DNA of 64,000 bases, taken from assembly GCA_037039685.1 (NCBI GenBank), contig JAWNGF010000006.1:2356001-2420000 (forward strand), written 5' to 3'. Source of the DNA: Ceratobasidium sp. AG-K (Eukaryota > Basidiomycota > Agaricomycetes > Cantharellales > Ceratobasidiaceae). Below the pieces are notes generated by a model, which saw only the letters and a list, made by a program, of their open reading frames with translations, was not told the DNA's origin and ran no database searches. The first letter of the stretch is position 1. Each line of letters begins with the position of its first letter. Shown here one piece after another: positions 11,463 through 25,186 of the stretch. A program made the translations under genes and the position numbers.

Positions 11463-12944
11463 ATGAAGGGAATATTGTTCACTGCGTTGGCTGCGGCCGG
11501 CTACGTTTCTGCTCAACAACCTGCTTACGCTCAGTGTGGCGGCCAAGGATGGAGTGGTACGTTGTGGTTTGGTTCTCGTAGGTGCTGGAGCTAAAATTAC
11601 GCGCTACAGGTGGCACCACTTGTATATCTGGTTATACATGCACATACTCCAATGCGTGGTACTCGCAATGGTATGCTTCATTCTATGAATTTTGGATTTA
11701 CCAACCTACCTTCTGGATCCAGTCTCCCCGGCACCGCGACCCCAACCAGCACCTCGACGACGACCTCTGCCACCCCCAGCACTACACCGGGTACCTGCAG
11801 TGGCACACGCACCAAGTTCAAGTACTTTGGTGTTAACCAGTCCGTCGCTGAATTCGGTGATGGCAAGTGGCCGGGTATTTTGAACACGGATTATAGGTGG
11901 CCCGACAAGAGCTCTATTGATGTAAGGGCTTTGGGCACCTATTTCAGCGCACGTATTAACGATGAGTCCATAGTACTTCCTTGGAAAGGGCATGAACACA
12001 TTCCGCATTGCCTTCACGATGGAGCGCATTTCTCCTCCCGCCAATGGTCTCACTGGCGCATTTGACGCAACCTATTTGGCTGCGCTCAAGGACACCGTTA
12101 GCTACGTTACTAGCAAGGGTGGGTATGCCGTACTCGACCCCCACAACTACCTGCGTTACAACAAGGCTGTTATCTCCTCGACGTCTGACTTCCAGACCTG
12201 GTGGAAGAACCTCGCGACCCAGTTCAAGAGCGATCCTAAAGTTATTTTCGATGTCAACAACGAACCCTGGGTAAGATTTTTATATCTACCACAAAAGCAT
12301 ACACTAACTTGGTGTTCCAGGGAGTCGAAGCGACCTATGCCGCTACCTACAACCAGGCCGCCATCAACGGCATCCGCTCTTCTGGTGCTACCAGCCAACT
12401 TATCCTCGTTGAAGGAACCTCGTGGAGTGGTGCTTGGAGTACGTATGTTGAATCAGAGGCAAGAGCTATACTCATTATTTTTGTACAGCTTGGACCTCTT
12501 CGGGCAACGCCGCAGCTTACGCGAGCCTGACTGACCCTAACAACAACTTTGCCATCGAGATGCACCAGTACCTCGACTCTGATGGTTCTGGCACGAGCGC
12601 TACCTGTGTGTCCCCGACTATCGCTTCCGAGCGCTTGGCCGGTGCCACTGCGTGGCTCAAGGCCAACAACCTCAAGGGCTTCTTGGGTGAGATCGGTGGA
12701 GGCTCGAACGATGTTTGCATTGCGGCCATCAAGGGTGGTCTCTGCGACATGCAGACTTCCGGTGTCTGGATCGGTGCTCTCTGGTGGGCTGCTGGACCCT
12801 GGTGGGGCGAGTGAGTCACATCGTGTTCCAAACCCACGCATATATGCTAATTGACGCCTCCATAGCTACTTCCAATCGATCGAGCCTCCCAATGGTCCCG
12901 CCATTGCTCGCATCCTGCCCGAGGCACTCCTGCCATTCCTCTAA
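11463..12944 (+). CDS. Secreted endoglucanase, CBM1 + GH5
   Basis: Seven exons (11463-11556, 11610-11670, 11723-11921, 11974-12270, 12321-12438, 12489-12810, 12866-12944) give 389 residues in frame. Domain order: signal peptide MKGILFTALAAAGYVSA; a CBM1 cellulose-binding module (AQCGGQGWSGGTTC, then GYTCTYSNAWYSQC); a Thr/Ser/Pro linker of about 25 residues; and a GH5 catalytic domain starting KFKYFGVNQSVAEFG. The acid/base Glu is in FDVNNEPWG and the nucleophile Glu in GFLGEIGGG; HQYLDSDGSG is also typical. The enzyme cleaves internal beta-1,4-glucosidic bonds of cellulose outside the cell. Length and both catalytic residues look intact, so it should be active. The stop is at 12942-12944. 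CBM1 is fungal-specific and typical of plant-cell-wall degraders. Confidence 0.95.
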
Positions 12945-13382
12945 ACACTTCGGTTGCTCTACTTGGTTGAACATATTTTGGTTGTATATACGCACTCGTC
13001 TGGCTATCGCTGGATTGACTTGCACAATAACATGTCCTTTTCTTGAATATCTCGGGCTTGCCTAAAACGTGAGGCGCCAAGGATCTGCAGGGCACGTGAG
13101 CCAAGCTATCATTTCCTTGTGGGGATCGTTCACCTCCGACACGGAGGCCATCACTTGCCAACGGCCAATTTCTCCCGCGATATCGGCCATGACCAGCGAT
13201 AAACCTTACAACCTTGGGCGTCTCTGTATTATTGTTTCGACTGCCCTCTACTTATAACCCCCGAGTCGAATATGGGTCTGAGGTATTCCTGTGATTCAAG
13301 CCTCAGGAACTCAAACTCCAGAGGGCTAGACAACGCGATATCGCTTTTCAAGTCAATCTTGGGCGCATTTGAAAGGTTCAAG
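12945..13382. other. Intergenic, upstream of first MFS gene
   Basis: No gene seen. The frame of the first MFS exon is open back to an ATG at 13272, but the paralogue aligns from the ATG at 13383, so the stretch is treated as leader. Confidence 0.35.
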
Positions 13383-15840
13383 ATGGAATCAAACACGAAG
13401 GAGAAAATCATAGATGGAAGTGGTTCTATTGATGTTTCACCGCTTCACTCGGAAGAAGACTTGGAATTTGAGAAACGTCTCATTCGCAAGGTAAGCCCGC
13501 GACTATGATCAATTATAACCACGCTTAAGCAAGTATATTTCATAGATGGACTTACATGTCTGCCCGTGTAAGTCTAAAAGGAGCCTGATCCAACCTTGGC
13601 AATGAACTTATCCAATGATTATTGTTAGGGGTAATGCTGACTTACCTTGTGTCGTTTTTGGGCGAGTCATAATCCTTACTAAATAAGTTTTATTACTGAT
13701 CGCTCGTCAGTAGACCGAGTAAACATTGGGTAATGCCCTGATCTGACTTTTGGAACTTGCCGCTCAATTATCTCCCAGAAATGCACGGTTGTTTGGCTTG
13801 GAGGCTGACCTTGGGATGCACGGGTCCCAGTACCAAACAGCCGTCAGTGTGTTATTCATCACGTACCTGGTAAGCTCATGATCAAGTCCAAATTTCACGA
13901 ATGCTAATCGAATTGCTAGCTTTTCGAAGTGCCGAGCAATTTGGTATGTCGGTCCAGACATGAATGCTGCGCATACACTCACATACATACGTCATGCAGC
14001 TCATCAAAAAACTAAGACCATCACGATATAGTAAGATCGTTGTCAGTCTCAATTAGAACTAAACTCAATGCCTTGCAGTTGCATTCATTACTGTTGCGTG
14101 GGGGATTGTCGCAACCTTGACCGGAATCGTACAGAGCTATGGCGCTCTCATTGCGTGCCGCTTGATTTTGGGAATGTTTGAGGCGGGATTATTGTGGGTT
14201 CATCATCTTTTAACCCGCGCATAAGTGCTTATCCAACCAGCCCGGGGATGACTGTCTATCTTACATTTTGTAAGTGCGCATCTCGGGGTTTAACGTCGCG
14301 TTCTTATCGTTGCGAAGGGTACACTCGAAAAGAACTTGCATTGAGAATCGGGTATTTATTCGTATCAGCAGCGTTTGCCGGAGCGTTTGGTGTGCGTGTT
14401 CAGGCCCAATATAGAGGATAATTGCTTACGGAGGTTTAGGGGCTCCTTGCTACTGCAATTGGACAAATGGACGGTATAGCCGGACAACGCGGGTAAGCGC
14501 TCATTCTCAAATCGGTGACGACCCAATTCTGACCCCAGTTAGTTGGCGTTGGATTATTATCATTGAGTAAGTTAGTTTCTAATCGGATCATTTTTCCATT
14601 GACAGTTTTTAGGGGTATTCCATCTGTTCTCTTGGGCTGTGTCATCCCCTTCGTCCTCGCCGATAACCCGGACAGCGCAACCTGGCTTACGCCGGCCGAG
14701 AAGGACTACCTTCGAGCGCGAAAGCTACGTCAACAAGGCGAAAATGCCGACGCTCAAAAGTTTCACTGGTCCGACGTGCGCAAATGCTTCAAAGACCCCA
14801 AGGTCTATGCGTTGTAGGTCTGCCGATATGCACTCGCACTCTGAGACTGACCTAAACTAGTGCGGCGGCACAGTTTGGATGCGACACGATGTTATACGGG
14901 TTCAGCACGTTTTTGCCGACGATTATCCAGCAACTTGGAAGGTGGTCTGCCACCGAGACGCAGCTCGTAGGTTCTATTTATGCGAGATTATTGCTTGGCA
15001 CTGATCCACTTGACAGCTGACGGTACCATGCTACATTGTGGTACGCGCGCCCACCCGCACTCACCAAACTATCAGCTAATAGCTAAATAGGGCGCGATCA
15101 CTTATCTGGTGGTAGCATTTATATCGGACCGGTACCAAATTCGAGGATGGCTTGCGGTCGCCGGTGGGCTGGTATCCGTCCTCGGATATCTGATCTTGAT
15201 CGTGCCCGTCTCATCAGGCGCGCACTATCTTGGATGTTTCTTTGTCGCGTAAATTATTCTCTTCATCTCTCCTCACTGCGACTAATATGGTGTCGTAGGA
15301 TGGGTCTATACGTAATTGTCGGTCTCCCACTCAGCTGGTTACCCAATAATATACCCCGATACGGTAAACGCACCAGTGCAACCGGGTTCCAGATCACAAT
15401 TGGCAACGCATCGGTCAGTTAAACCTTCCCCTAGTGTTTCGGGCTAACGCTCTTAAATAGGGTGTGATGGCCCCATTCCTGTATGCTACGAATGAAAAAC
15501 CACGTTATATCCGCGGGCATGCAGTGAGCCTGGCCATGGTCGCGCTTGCAGCTGGGATATATGCGGGGCTCGTGGTGAGTACACCCTCTTTTTGTTTGCT
15601 CATCTCGCCCAACTAACGATCTCTATCCTCTTTGCCCCGCGACGCCCACTTCCAATGAAACCGGATAGTTCGTCTATTCGCGCCTGAATTCGCGCCGAGA
15701 ACGGGGGGAAGAGGATCATAAACTCGAAGGCAAGACTCACGACGAGGTGGAAGCAATGGGCGACGACTCGCCTCGATTTAGGCAAGTGGGCCGGGGTGCA
15801 CTACCGCCAAGGCTAACATTTGTGAAGGTTTATCACATAA
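13383..15840 (+). CDS. MFS permease (allantoate/nicotinate permease-like), copy 1, intact
   Basis: A many-exon gene (about 16 exons) that can be spliced without a break from MESNTKEKIIDG to the final SPRFRFIT stop. Membrane-segment motifs in order: MDLHVCPWVMLTYLVSFLDRVNIG, where DRVNIGNARLFGLEADLGM is the classic anion:cation symporter (Dal5/TNA1-like) signature; QYQTAVSVLFVTYLLFEVPSNL; the central WYTRKELALRIGYLFVSA; EGIPSVLLGCVIPFVLADNP with a cytosolic loop; then a second six-helix half ending in a charged tail. It is a predicted 12-TM plasma-membrane importer of an organic anion such as a vitamin, allantoate or dipeptide; the substrate cannot be read. Two introns use GC donors (13662 and 15782) where the second copy has GT. 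It is the first of a tandem pair. Confidence 0.85.
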
Positions 15841-16782
15841 CGCTCTGGAATTATAACGAGATTGGGGGCCGTATGCTGAGGTAAATTTCTGAAATAATTA
15901 AATTGGGGTTAATGTGGAATCTTGGAGCTGGGTAAGCTGGGTCAAGGAACGAATGTACATGTGCCCTTTGGAGTGTATTTAGCGGGAGCAAATACCTGTG
16001 AGCGGATCGTCAATATATAGGCATGTTTGAAACAGTAGTCAGACGGCTCTAGTTAGGAGGAGGTGAGAAGGTTGTCATCTCGCTTGCCCAGTGCATGGAA
16101 GGTACTCGGATGGCACCTTTGGCCCATCTCCTGGATCGAAATATAGCAGAAAGGTCGTTTCAGAATCTTGCAAACCGGTGAACCAATGCCCATGAATAAC
16201 AAATTCCCGTTGGCGAATATAACCCCTACTCGAAATCCGCGTGTACACAACATACCATTTCAGTACTCTTAGTTACCCTCAACTAATAAAAGAACCAGCC
16301 GTCACTGGCCTCCCGTAACGCGCCCCTCACACTCAATAACCCGTTGTCATACTCCCTAATTTAGTGGGGTTTACTCATCCGTTACCGGGACCTGCATAAC
16401 GCGAGGCCACTCTTGAATAACTTCGATCAAGTGATCTTGCTTGTAAATGTGTGGCGCGCCACACACGCAGGACTGTGGAGCACGTGAATCATCTTATCTC
16501 GCTTCGGGACCGTGTGAATAATACTTCCCCACCTCGGAGGCGATTACCTACCAAAGGTTAAAGCTTCTACTGGTATAGCGCCATGTTACAAATGTCTTTG
16601 ATTGTAGTGTAGAGTCCCTGCCACCATTGACCACGACCTAGTTCAAGTCACCAGCTGGACGCAGGCATTTGAAGACTATCCAGTGAGTCAGTCTAGTTAC
16701 GAGTCATCAACTACTGAAGGCCGAGCACCGTCGGCATCACTTTTTATCTACCAGTCACTCGATTAAAATTTAAAGCTTCAGC
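15841..16782. other. Intergenic between tandem MFS copies
   Basis: About 940 bp with no supported gene. Part of it (near 16370-16780) is presumably the duplicated upstream region of the second copy. No repeat boundaries could be fixed by eye. Confidence 0.4.
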
Positions 16783-19141
16783 ATGGAGCCCAAAACAAAA
16801 GAGAAAATTATAGATGGCACGGCTCGGTCGGTACCTCAGCATTACACTCGGAAGAAGACTTGCAGTTTGAGAGGCGGCTTATTCGAAAGGTGGGTCCAGT
16901 GTCATAAATCGCTTGTAGTCAGTTTCATAGGTTTTATAGATGGACTTGCACGTTTGTCCATGTGAGTTGACGAGAGCTCAATTTTTCACGAACTCACTTG
17001 ATAAATGTCTCCAGGGGTGATGTTACTCTACCTTGTATCATTCCTAGGTGAGTTGAGTTTGTTACTGGCTACGTTTTGTGACTCATACTTGCTGGTAGAC
17101 CGGGTAAACATTGGGTATGGCTCTACTTGGCCCTGAGCGCGCTTTCCTGAACTGTTCTAGAAACGCTCGGTTATTTGGCCTAGAGGCGGACCTAGGGATG
17201 CACGGGTCCCAGTACCAGACAGCCGTCAGTGTACTGTTTGTTACGTATCTGGTGAGCGCGACCAGCTCCAACCGAGACGTACCAATTAAATCGAGTAGCT
17301 ATTCGAAGTGCCGAGCAACTTGGTGCGTCATCCATGTGCAAATGTGGCGCATGCGCTCATCACGTCATTTAGGTCATCAAGAAACTCAAACCGTCGCGAT
17401 ATGGTAAGGCGGTAGATTATGTTCGAGACTCGGATCTGAGATCTTGCAGTTGCGTTTATTACGTTTACATGGGGAATCGTTGCGACCTTGACCGGAATCG
17501 TACAGAGCTACGGAGCTCTCATTGCGTGTCGGTTGATTTTGGGGGTGTTTGAAGCGGGGTTATTGTAAGTCCGCCTCGTTGCCGACGTGTGGTTATGCGC
17601 TCATTCAGGCCAGTCCGGGGATGGCCGTCTACCTTACGTTTTGTAAGTCCGGTCTGAATGCCGAATGCTCGTGTCTTATCAGCGCATAGGGTATACCCGA
17701 AAGGAACTCGCATTGCGGATAGGCTATTTGTTCGTGTCGGCTGCATTTGCGGGCGCGTTTGGAGTAAGTTTTTGCCTTGTATGCGAGTCGGGGTTGCTAA
17801 CATCATGCAGGGACTTCTCGCAACTGCAATTGGGCAAATGGACGGTATAGCCGGACAACGGGGGTAAGCTCCACATTCCGAATCCTACCAACTGAGCCTA
17901 AACATACACCAGATGGCGCTGGATCCTGATTCTCGAGTAAGTCAACCCTACCAAAGAGAGATTTCATTAACGGTTTGCAGGGGTATCCCATCCGTGATCC
18001 TAGGGTGCATCATCCCCTTCGTCCTCGCCGATAGCCCAGACACCGCAACCTGGCTCACACCCGCCGAAAAAGCATACATTCAAGCCCGAAAACTACGCCA
18101 ACAAGGCGAAAATGCCGACGCCCAAAAGTTTCATTGGTCCGACGTGCGCAAGTGCTTCAAAGATCCCAAGGTCTATGCGTTGTAAGTGAATTTGCTGGCA
18201 CGCGACCGTGACTCACCCCGAGGTAGTGCGGCAGCGCAGTTTGGCTGCGATACGATGTTGTATGGGTTCAGCACGTTTTTGCCGACGATTATCCAGCAGC
18301 TCGGAAATTGGTCTGCCACTGAGACCCAGCTTGTGAGTTCTATTTGTAGATGGAGACTTGGCGCTGATGTGTGCTAGTTGACGGTCCCGTGTTACATCTT
18401 GGTACGCACTCGCTCTCAAACTTGATTTTTCATTAATGCTAGGTAGGGAGCGGCAACTTACCTCGGGGTAGCATTCATCTCGGACCGGTACCAAATTCGC
18501 GGCTGGCTCGCCGTGGGTGGCGGACTAGATCTCTATCCTGGGATACCTCATCCTCCTCGTCCCTGTCTCGTCGGGCGCACACTACCTCGGATGCTTCTTC
18601 GTCGCGTACGTCCCGCAAACTCTCAACTTTGCGATCTAACAAATAGTATAGCATGGGCCTATACGTCAACGTCGGCCTGCCACTGAGCTGGCTACCCAAC
18701 AATATTCCGCGGTACGGTAAACGCACGAGCGCGACGGGGTTCCAGCTCATGATCGGCAACGCATCGGTGAGTCGCTTGGCTTGTTACATACGCTGGCTAA
18801 TGGGACTAGGGCGCCATGGCTCCGTTTTTGTATGCGACGAACGAGAGACCGCGGTATATCCGTGGACATGCGGTGAGCTTGGCCATGGTGGCGCTCGCGA
18901 CGGGGATATATGCTGTTTTGGTCGTGCGTACGTTTCCTTTCGTTTGGGATTGTTGTAACCTTTCGTTAGGTTGTCTACTCGCGATTAAACGCCCGTCGAG
19001 AGCGCGGTGAAGAAGACTACAAACTCCAAGGCAAGACCGAGGCCGAAATCGATGCGATGGGCGACGACTCGCCCCGGTTCAGGTACGCCACCTGAGCAAG
19101 TGGCCGTATCCTTCTAACCCAAACACAGGTTTATCACATAA
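16783..19141 (+). pseudogene. MFS permease copy 2, two frameshifts
   Basis: Tandem duplicate of the preceding permease, with the same exon-intron plan and near-identical motifs (RVNIG, NARLFGLEADLGMHGSQ, WYTRKELALRIGYLFVSA, FKDPKVYAL). Two breaks are visible. In exon 1 (16816-16850) the MEPKTKEKIIDG frame fails to reach the conserved HSEEDLQFERRLIRK segment by one base; initiation at the Met of the second exon could bypass this. Around 18526-18530, after WLAVGGGL, one extra base throws the helix that should read ISILGYLILLVPVSSGAHY out of frame. The second break cannot be bypassed and would truncate the protein in its C-terminal half. It is either a young pseudogene or carries assembly errors. 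The intron corresponding to the first GC-AG intron of copy 1 has a GT donor here. Confidence 0.7.
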
Positions 19142-19703
19142 ATTCTAAAACGGGTGGTCAACCACAGGTTCATCGCTAGCTGGATTCGAATATTAGATGT
19201 GTATTCTGAAACAGGGAATAGGGGTTGCAGTAATGTTGTACGGTGAAATAAAAGTATACCGGCGTAAAGCCGCGGACGCCGACTAGGCGGATTTGTAGAG
19301 CGGGACGAAATGAGGAAGGATGCGGGAAGAAACGGAAAACAGACGTCGGAGCGGAGGCCGAGAGTTGCCCAAAACATGCAGCCTAAAAGATACGGCACGA
19401 GCACACGACCAATGTTATACAAATATCAATTCGTTACCTAAATACGCATTGATTCACTATAGCATGACAGAATAGAAGATACACATAGGAGAATAATAAC
19501 CCGAGTGACAAATAGAATGATGCGATGCAGGATGTAAAATGCGAGAGGCCTCGTGCCAGCAAGGACACATAGTTATTTTAGGCATGAGGACATGCGGTGC
19601 CGGTGAGAGCATAGTGTGCCGGCGAGTAGGATGTTGTGGCGAAAAATGTTTAGTGTTGGTTGGAGATGGAGTGTTGGCCAGCTATGAAAAAAAATTACGG
19701 TGG
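19142..19703. other. Intergenic between convergent MFS-2 and PP2C genes
   Basis: About 560 bp between two convergent genes, presumably 3' UTRs. No gene, RNA or clear repeat was seen. Confidence 0.4.
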
Positions 19704-21236
19704 CTATGACTGCGCCGGTCCACGTACGACGGCGACGACGACGCTAATATCTACGCAACTGAGCACGAGTCCAACCAAATAAACGAGCGACTTACCATCA
19801 GTCTTGCCACCGACAAATTGAATCCCCGCCGCCCGCCCACGCACGCCAAACGGGACGTCTCGACTGCCCTCGGCGGCCTGTTTTGCGCGTCGGGCCAGAG
19901 CCTCGCCCAGCGCTTGCGGATTTCCTATTCGTCCCAAGCCCTCGTTCTCCTTGCCTTCTAATTGCACATCGTCCTCGCCGACGAATCGCTGCACCTCGGC
20001 AAGGACCTCCTCGTCCCAGAGGTTATCGCCCAATCCATCCGAGGCGAGAATGACGATATCGCCGGGGACGACCTTTTCACGGATAAGTTGGGCGTCGGAG
20101 CGGGGGGTGGTGGAGCTGTGTGGGCCGAGCTGGTAGGGAAAGTTGAACTGGGGTAGATCAGTACCGATCTGGATAGAAGATGCCCGATAGATGTGATAGG
20201 GGCGAGACTCGTGTGGATGGAAGACGACCTGGGTGGATGGACTGAATGGATGGTGGGGGGCACTCACGCTATGCTGCATATCCTCACTGCGTACGACAAA
20301 CTTGCCATCCCTGACGACGGCAAGCATGCAATCTCCCAAATGTGCCACGCTGAGTTCGCCGTCGCGCAAGAGGGCAACGAGGGCGGTACTGGACCCCGCT
20401 GTCCCAGTTGCCCTAAACGTCGCCACGGTCCGCTCGTACGCGACGTGCAGAATCTCCTTGGGCGATGGGTCGAGCGAGACAGACTCTAGAGCGGTTGCTA
20501 GTTGAGAAACGTCGGCTGGAGCGGGGTCGCGTGGGGTCAATGGGGGCGAGGGGTATGCGTCCGAGGGTTTCCTGGGGTGTGCGATTTCACTGGCACAGTT
20601 GTGCATCAACATACGAGCGAATCGCGCCGAGTCTGCTTGGATGTGGTGATGTGCCCATCCGCCCACGCCATCTGCCACACCCAGAGCGTCCTACACAATT
20701 AGCTAAATTCACATGATAATTAAGTGACTCACCGGTCGAACGAAATAGCTGTCCTCGCCGACTTGGACCGACAGCGGCAAGTCATCCGCACTCGGCCGTC
20801 GCTTGGCTCGCTTGGGAATCCCATACGCTCCGCACTCGAACGTCCACGGCACCGCCTCTTCCACCACCTCTTCCTTTTCCTTTACCGGCGGTGGAGGGGC
20901 TTTCAAAACATCCCACGGCCCAGGTCCGACGTCGATACCCAACGCAAGCGGGAACCACGCAGCGTCCAACGGGGGACACAGCCACAGCGGGGGTGGAATC
21001 GAGTACGTCGGGGCCGAGCTGGGCATCCACGGCGCATGTGCCACGAGCGGCGATGCATACGACGAGGTGAGCGCCGGACTCCCGCTCGGCTGTTCCTGTT
21101 GCTGGTACGGTGCTTTCCGGGGAGACGGCCGTGGGGAATAGTCGAATATCACGGGGAGGCTGGGGAGCGTCGACGGTGCCGACGTGTACAGCGACCGTGC
21201 GCGCTTGACGACCGCCGTCTTTAGGTGTTGGTTCAT
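19704..21236 (-). CDS. PP2C-type Ser/Thr phosphatase (PPTC7/azr1-like)
   Basis: Four exons (20733-21236, 20268-20690, 19796-20147, 19704-19750) give 441 residues. The enzyme is a metal-dependent Ser/Thr phosphatase. The N-terminal 160 residues are Pro/Ser-rich and low-complexity, possibly with a mitochondrial-type basic start (MNQHLKTAVVKRARSLY). The catalytic domain shows the metal-ligand motifs DALGVADGVGGW, GSSTALVALL, LSVAHLGDCMLAVVRDGK, ILASDGLGDNLWDEE and the final DDISVVVAVV. The family's fungal and animal members act in mitochondria. The short last exon, only 47 bp, carries the essential DD pair, so splicing there decides activity. The domain call is strong; localisation is inferred. 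Confidence 0.9.
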
Positions 21237-21430
21237 GTCGCGGTCGAGTGTGGGTTGCTGGCGATTTGATCTCCCTCTATGTCATCGGTCCGTACCGGGT
21301 CCTCATTTCATCTCACACCAATCACACTCGCTGGATTCACGTGCTCCCTGACATTCGCGTAAACCACTCGCTCGCTTGGAAAATACTGTATTTGTAGAGT
21401 CTACATTTGCACAACCCTGGAACCGTAACT

Positions 21431-23232
<1,802 letters not shown>

Positions 23233-23928
23233 AGTTTACTCTAGCTTGAGGAGGTGGCGAAAAACAACACGAGCGCCGGGGTGAGGTCGTTGTTACGTAA
23301 TAGGGTGCGGGGAGGTTGGCGCTTGTCGGAATGAAACCGGGGGCGATTAAAAAGGTTAGTATCGAGCCTCTGCTTCGTTGTATGGAACTGGGAGTCGAGA
23401 CCTTTGTCGGGACTTTATTTTCATGGCCTGTACTTTCAGAGCAAACCCCAGAATTGACGACCAAATTGCATGGGTCAGCTGACGTAAACCCACCTCGACC
23501 CCGTCCGATGACGTCGAATACAGACAACCACATGTCGAGCGCAAACGTTGTCGAGTCTTGTATCCCCGCTCACGTACGGCCTTGGCGAGCAAAAATAAAC
23601 CTATCGCTCTTTCCAACGTCCGGCGTCGTCAATCTTCAACAAATCATAGCCTTCGCGGCTTCTTCTTCTTCCAACGTGTCTCCCGACCACGCGCACATGT
23701 CTCGTCTATCTTCCTTTCCGTCTAGAATTGCAGCTCTTTGGGATATCTTTGGAATAGCGCTCGAGCGTCTCATGCGGACACGGTGGAGCGTGCGTTGCTG
23801 CGCATGCCTTCTTCGACACCTATAATCCCGATGCCGATAACGGGTTTTGTCGATCTCTGCTATAAGCACATATAACCCCTGCCTTGCTTTGACCAGCTCC
23901 TTACAGCTCGCCCCTGGCTCAACCCCTT
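23233..23928. other. Divergent intergenic region, CFIm25 / S1 nuclease
   Basis: About 700 bp between divergent genes. An open frame of about 170 codons (23316-23825, plus) has no recognisable domain and runs through the promoter, so it is not called. TATA-like sequence lies at 23861-23875, ahead of the nuclease start. Confidence 0.4.
23871..23875 (+). promoter_or_regulatory. TATA-like box of S1/P1 nuclease gene
   Basis: TATAA, 58 bp upstream of the ATG at 23929, with a second TATAAG at 23861. Its position argues that translation starts at 23929 rather than at the in-frame ATG at 23847, which would lie upstream of the box. Confidence 0.4.
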
Positions 23929-25036
23929 ATGCGTACCTCGACTCTTTTACTCTCTGCTCTCTCCCTTGCGCCGCGTGCCTGGCATGGGGTGCACTCGGCC
24001 ATCGCACCGTCGCCGTCGTCGCCCAAAACTACCTCACATCGGCCACTAAAACATGGGTCTCAAATATTCTTGGCGATACAATGGTTAACATTGCTACCTG
24101 GGCTGATGATTATCGATACACTACCGCCGGAGCCTTTAGCGCGAGCTATCACTATATTGATGCCCTTGACAACCCACCCACGAGCTGTTCAGTTAGTTAT
24201 TCGAGGGATTGCGGGAATGCCTGTATCGTGAGCGCTATGTAAGTACAAATTATGCTATGTGTTCGACGTGTCTGACCCACCGCTTCACCTAGTACAAATT
24301 ATGTAGGTGATTGGTTTCGATAACAACACAGCGACTAAACTCGTATTCTAGACCACCCGTGTCCAATCGACCACTCTTTCCACTGCAGAACGCGCCATTG
24401 CTCTGAAATTTATTGTACACTTGCTCGGTGATATTACTCAACCCCTGCACGACGAGAACAAGGCCACAGGCGGCAACGGAATTTCAGTGCTTTGGAACGG
24501 GGCCACCACAAACTTGCACTCTGGTAGGTCTAGCTCCCAGGCATTTATTTAGCTGACTTGTGTACCTCTATTAAGTCTGGGACTCCTCCATCGCCGAAAA
24601 GTATGTGGGCGGTAACACAGTTGCATATGCGACCACTTGGGGTAATCAGATCATCTCCAAGCTTGCTACCGGCGGCGTATACGCTAGCTCCAAAGCGTCC
24701 TGGCTATCGTGCGTCAATCCTTCGACCGCACAGGTATAGTAGCCTTTTACTAGAGATAACGAGTGCTGATTGTAGGCTCATAGACTTGCGCATTGGCATG
24801 GGCCACTGATGGAAACGCTCTCGTCTGCTCCTACGTACTCAAAACAGATCCGACTGGGACAGAGTTGAGTGGGACTTATTACACTGGTGCTTACCCACTG
24901 GTTGAGCAACAGGTAGCCAAGGGTAAGTCTCGAGCGATGACGAGCTGCTCTTTTTACTGAAACGGAAGTGGTGATAGGTGGGATCCGACTGGCAGCATAC
25001 CTGAATACGATCGTGACTGGGAGCTCCGGGTTCTAA
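23929..25036 (+). CDS. Secreted S1/P1-type nuclease (frameshift in signal peptide)
   Basis: Six exons (23929-24238, 24293-24302, 24352-24523, 24576-24733, 24784-24922, 24978-25036). The family cleaves single-stranded DNA and RNA using three zinc ions. The mature protein should start at the Trp of WGALGHRTVAVVAQNYL, whose amino terminus and His bind zinc. Also seen: NIATWADDYRYTTAG, YHYIDALDNPP, LGDITQPLHDENKATGGNG with zinc ligands, and WDSSIAEKYVGGN. The 10-bp second exon encodes the SAITNY junction. The ATG at 23929 gives a good signal peptide (MRTSTLLLSALSLA), but its frame is one base off from the mature enzyme; the break lies between about 23961 and 23990. The total exon length is also one base short of a multiple of three. 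The rest is intact, ending LAAYLNTIVTGSSGF. Confidence 0.82.
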
Positions 25037-25186
25037 ACCAACTGGAATAATTTTCATGACGTAAATTTCATTTATTGAAAGTAAAAAAAAACAGCGCATA
25101 TACCCCGGTCTGAGCCTTTATTATGCACAAAACACCTTTTACACAGTGTCTGCGTGGATGTGCAAAGCTCAATCAGTTCACAGAAT

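Noticed and set aside
20724..21224. Long plus-strand open frames opposite the PP2C first exon
   Set aside because: They are the antisense of a GC-rich, Pro/Ser-rich coding exon and carry no motif.
23316..23825. Plus-strand open frame of about 170 codons upstream of the nuclease
   Set aside because: No recognisable domain, and it runs across the divergent promoter region up to the TATA-like boxes.
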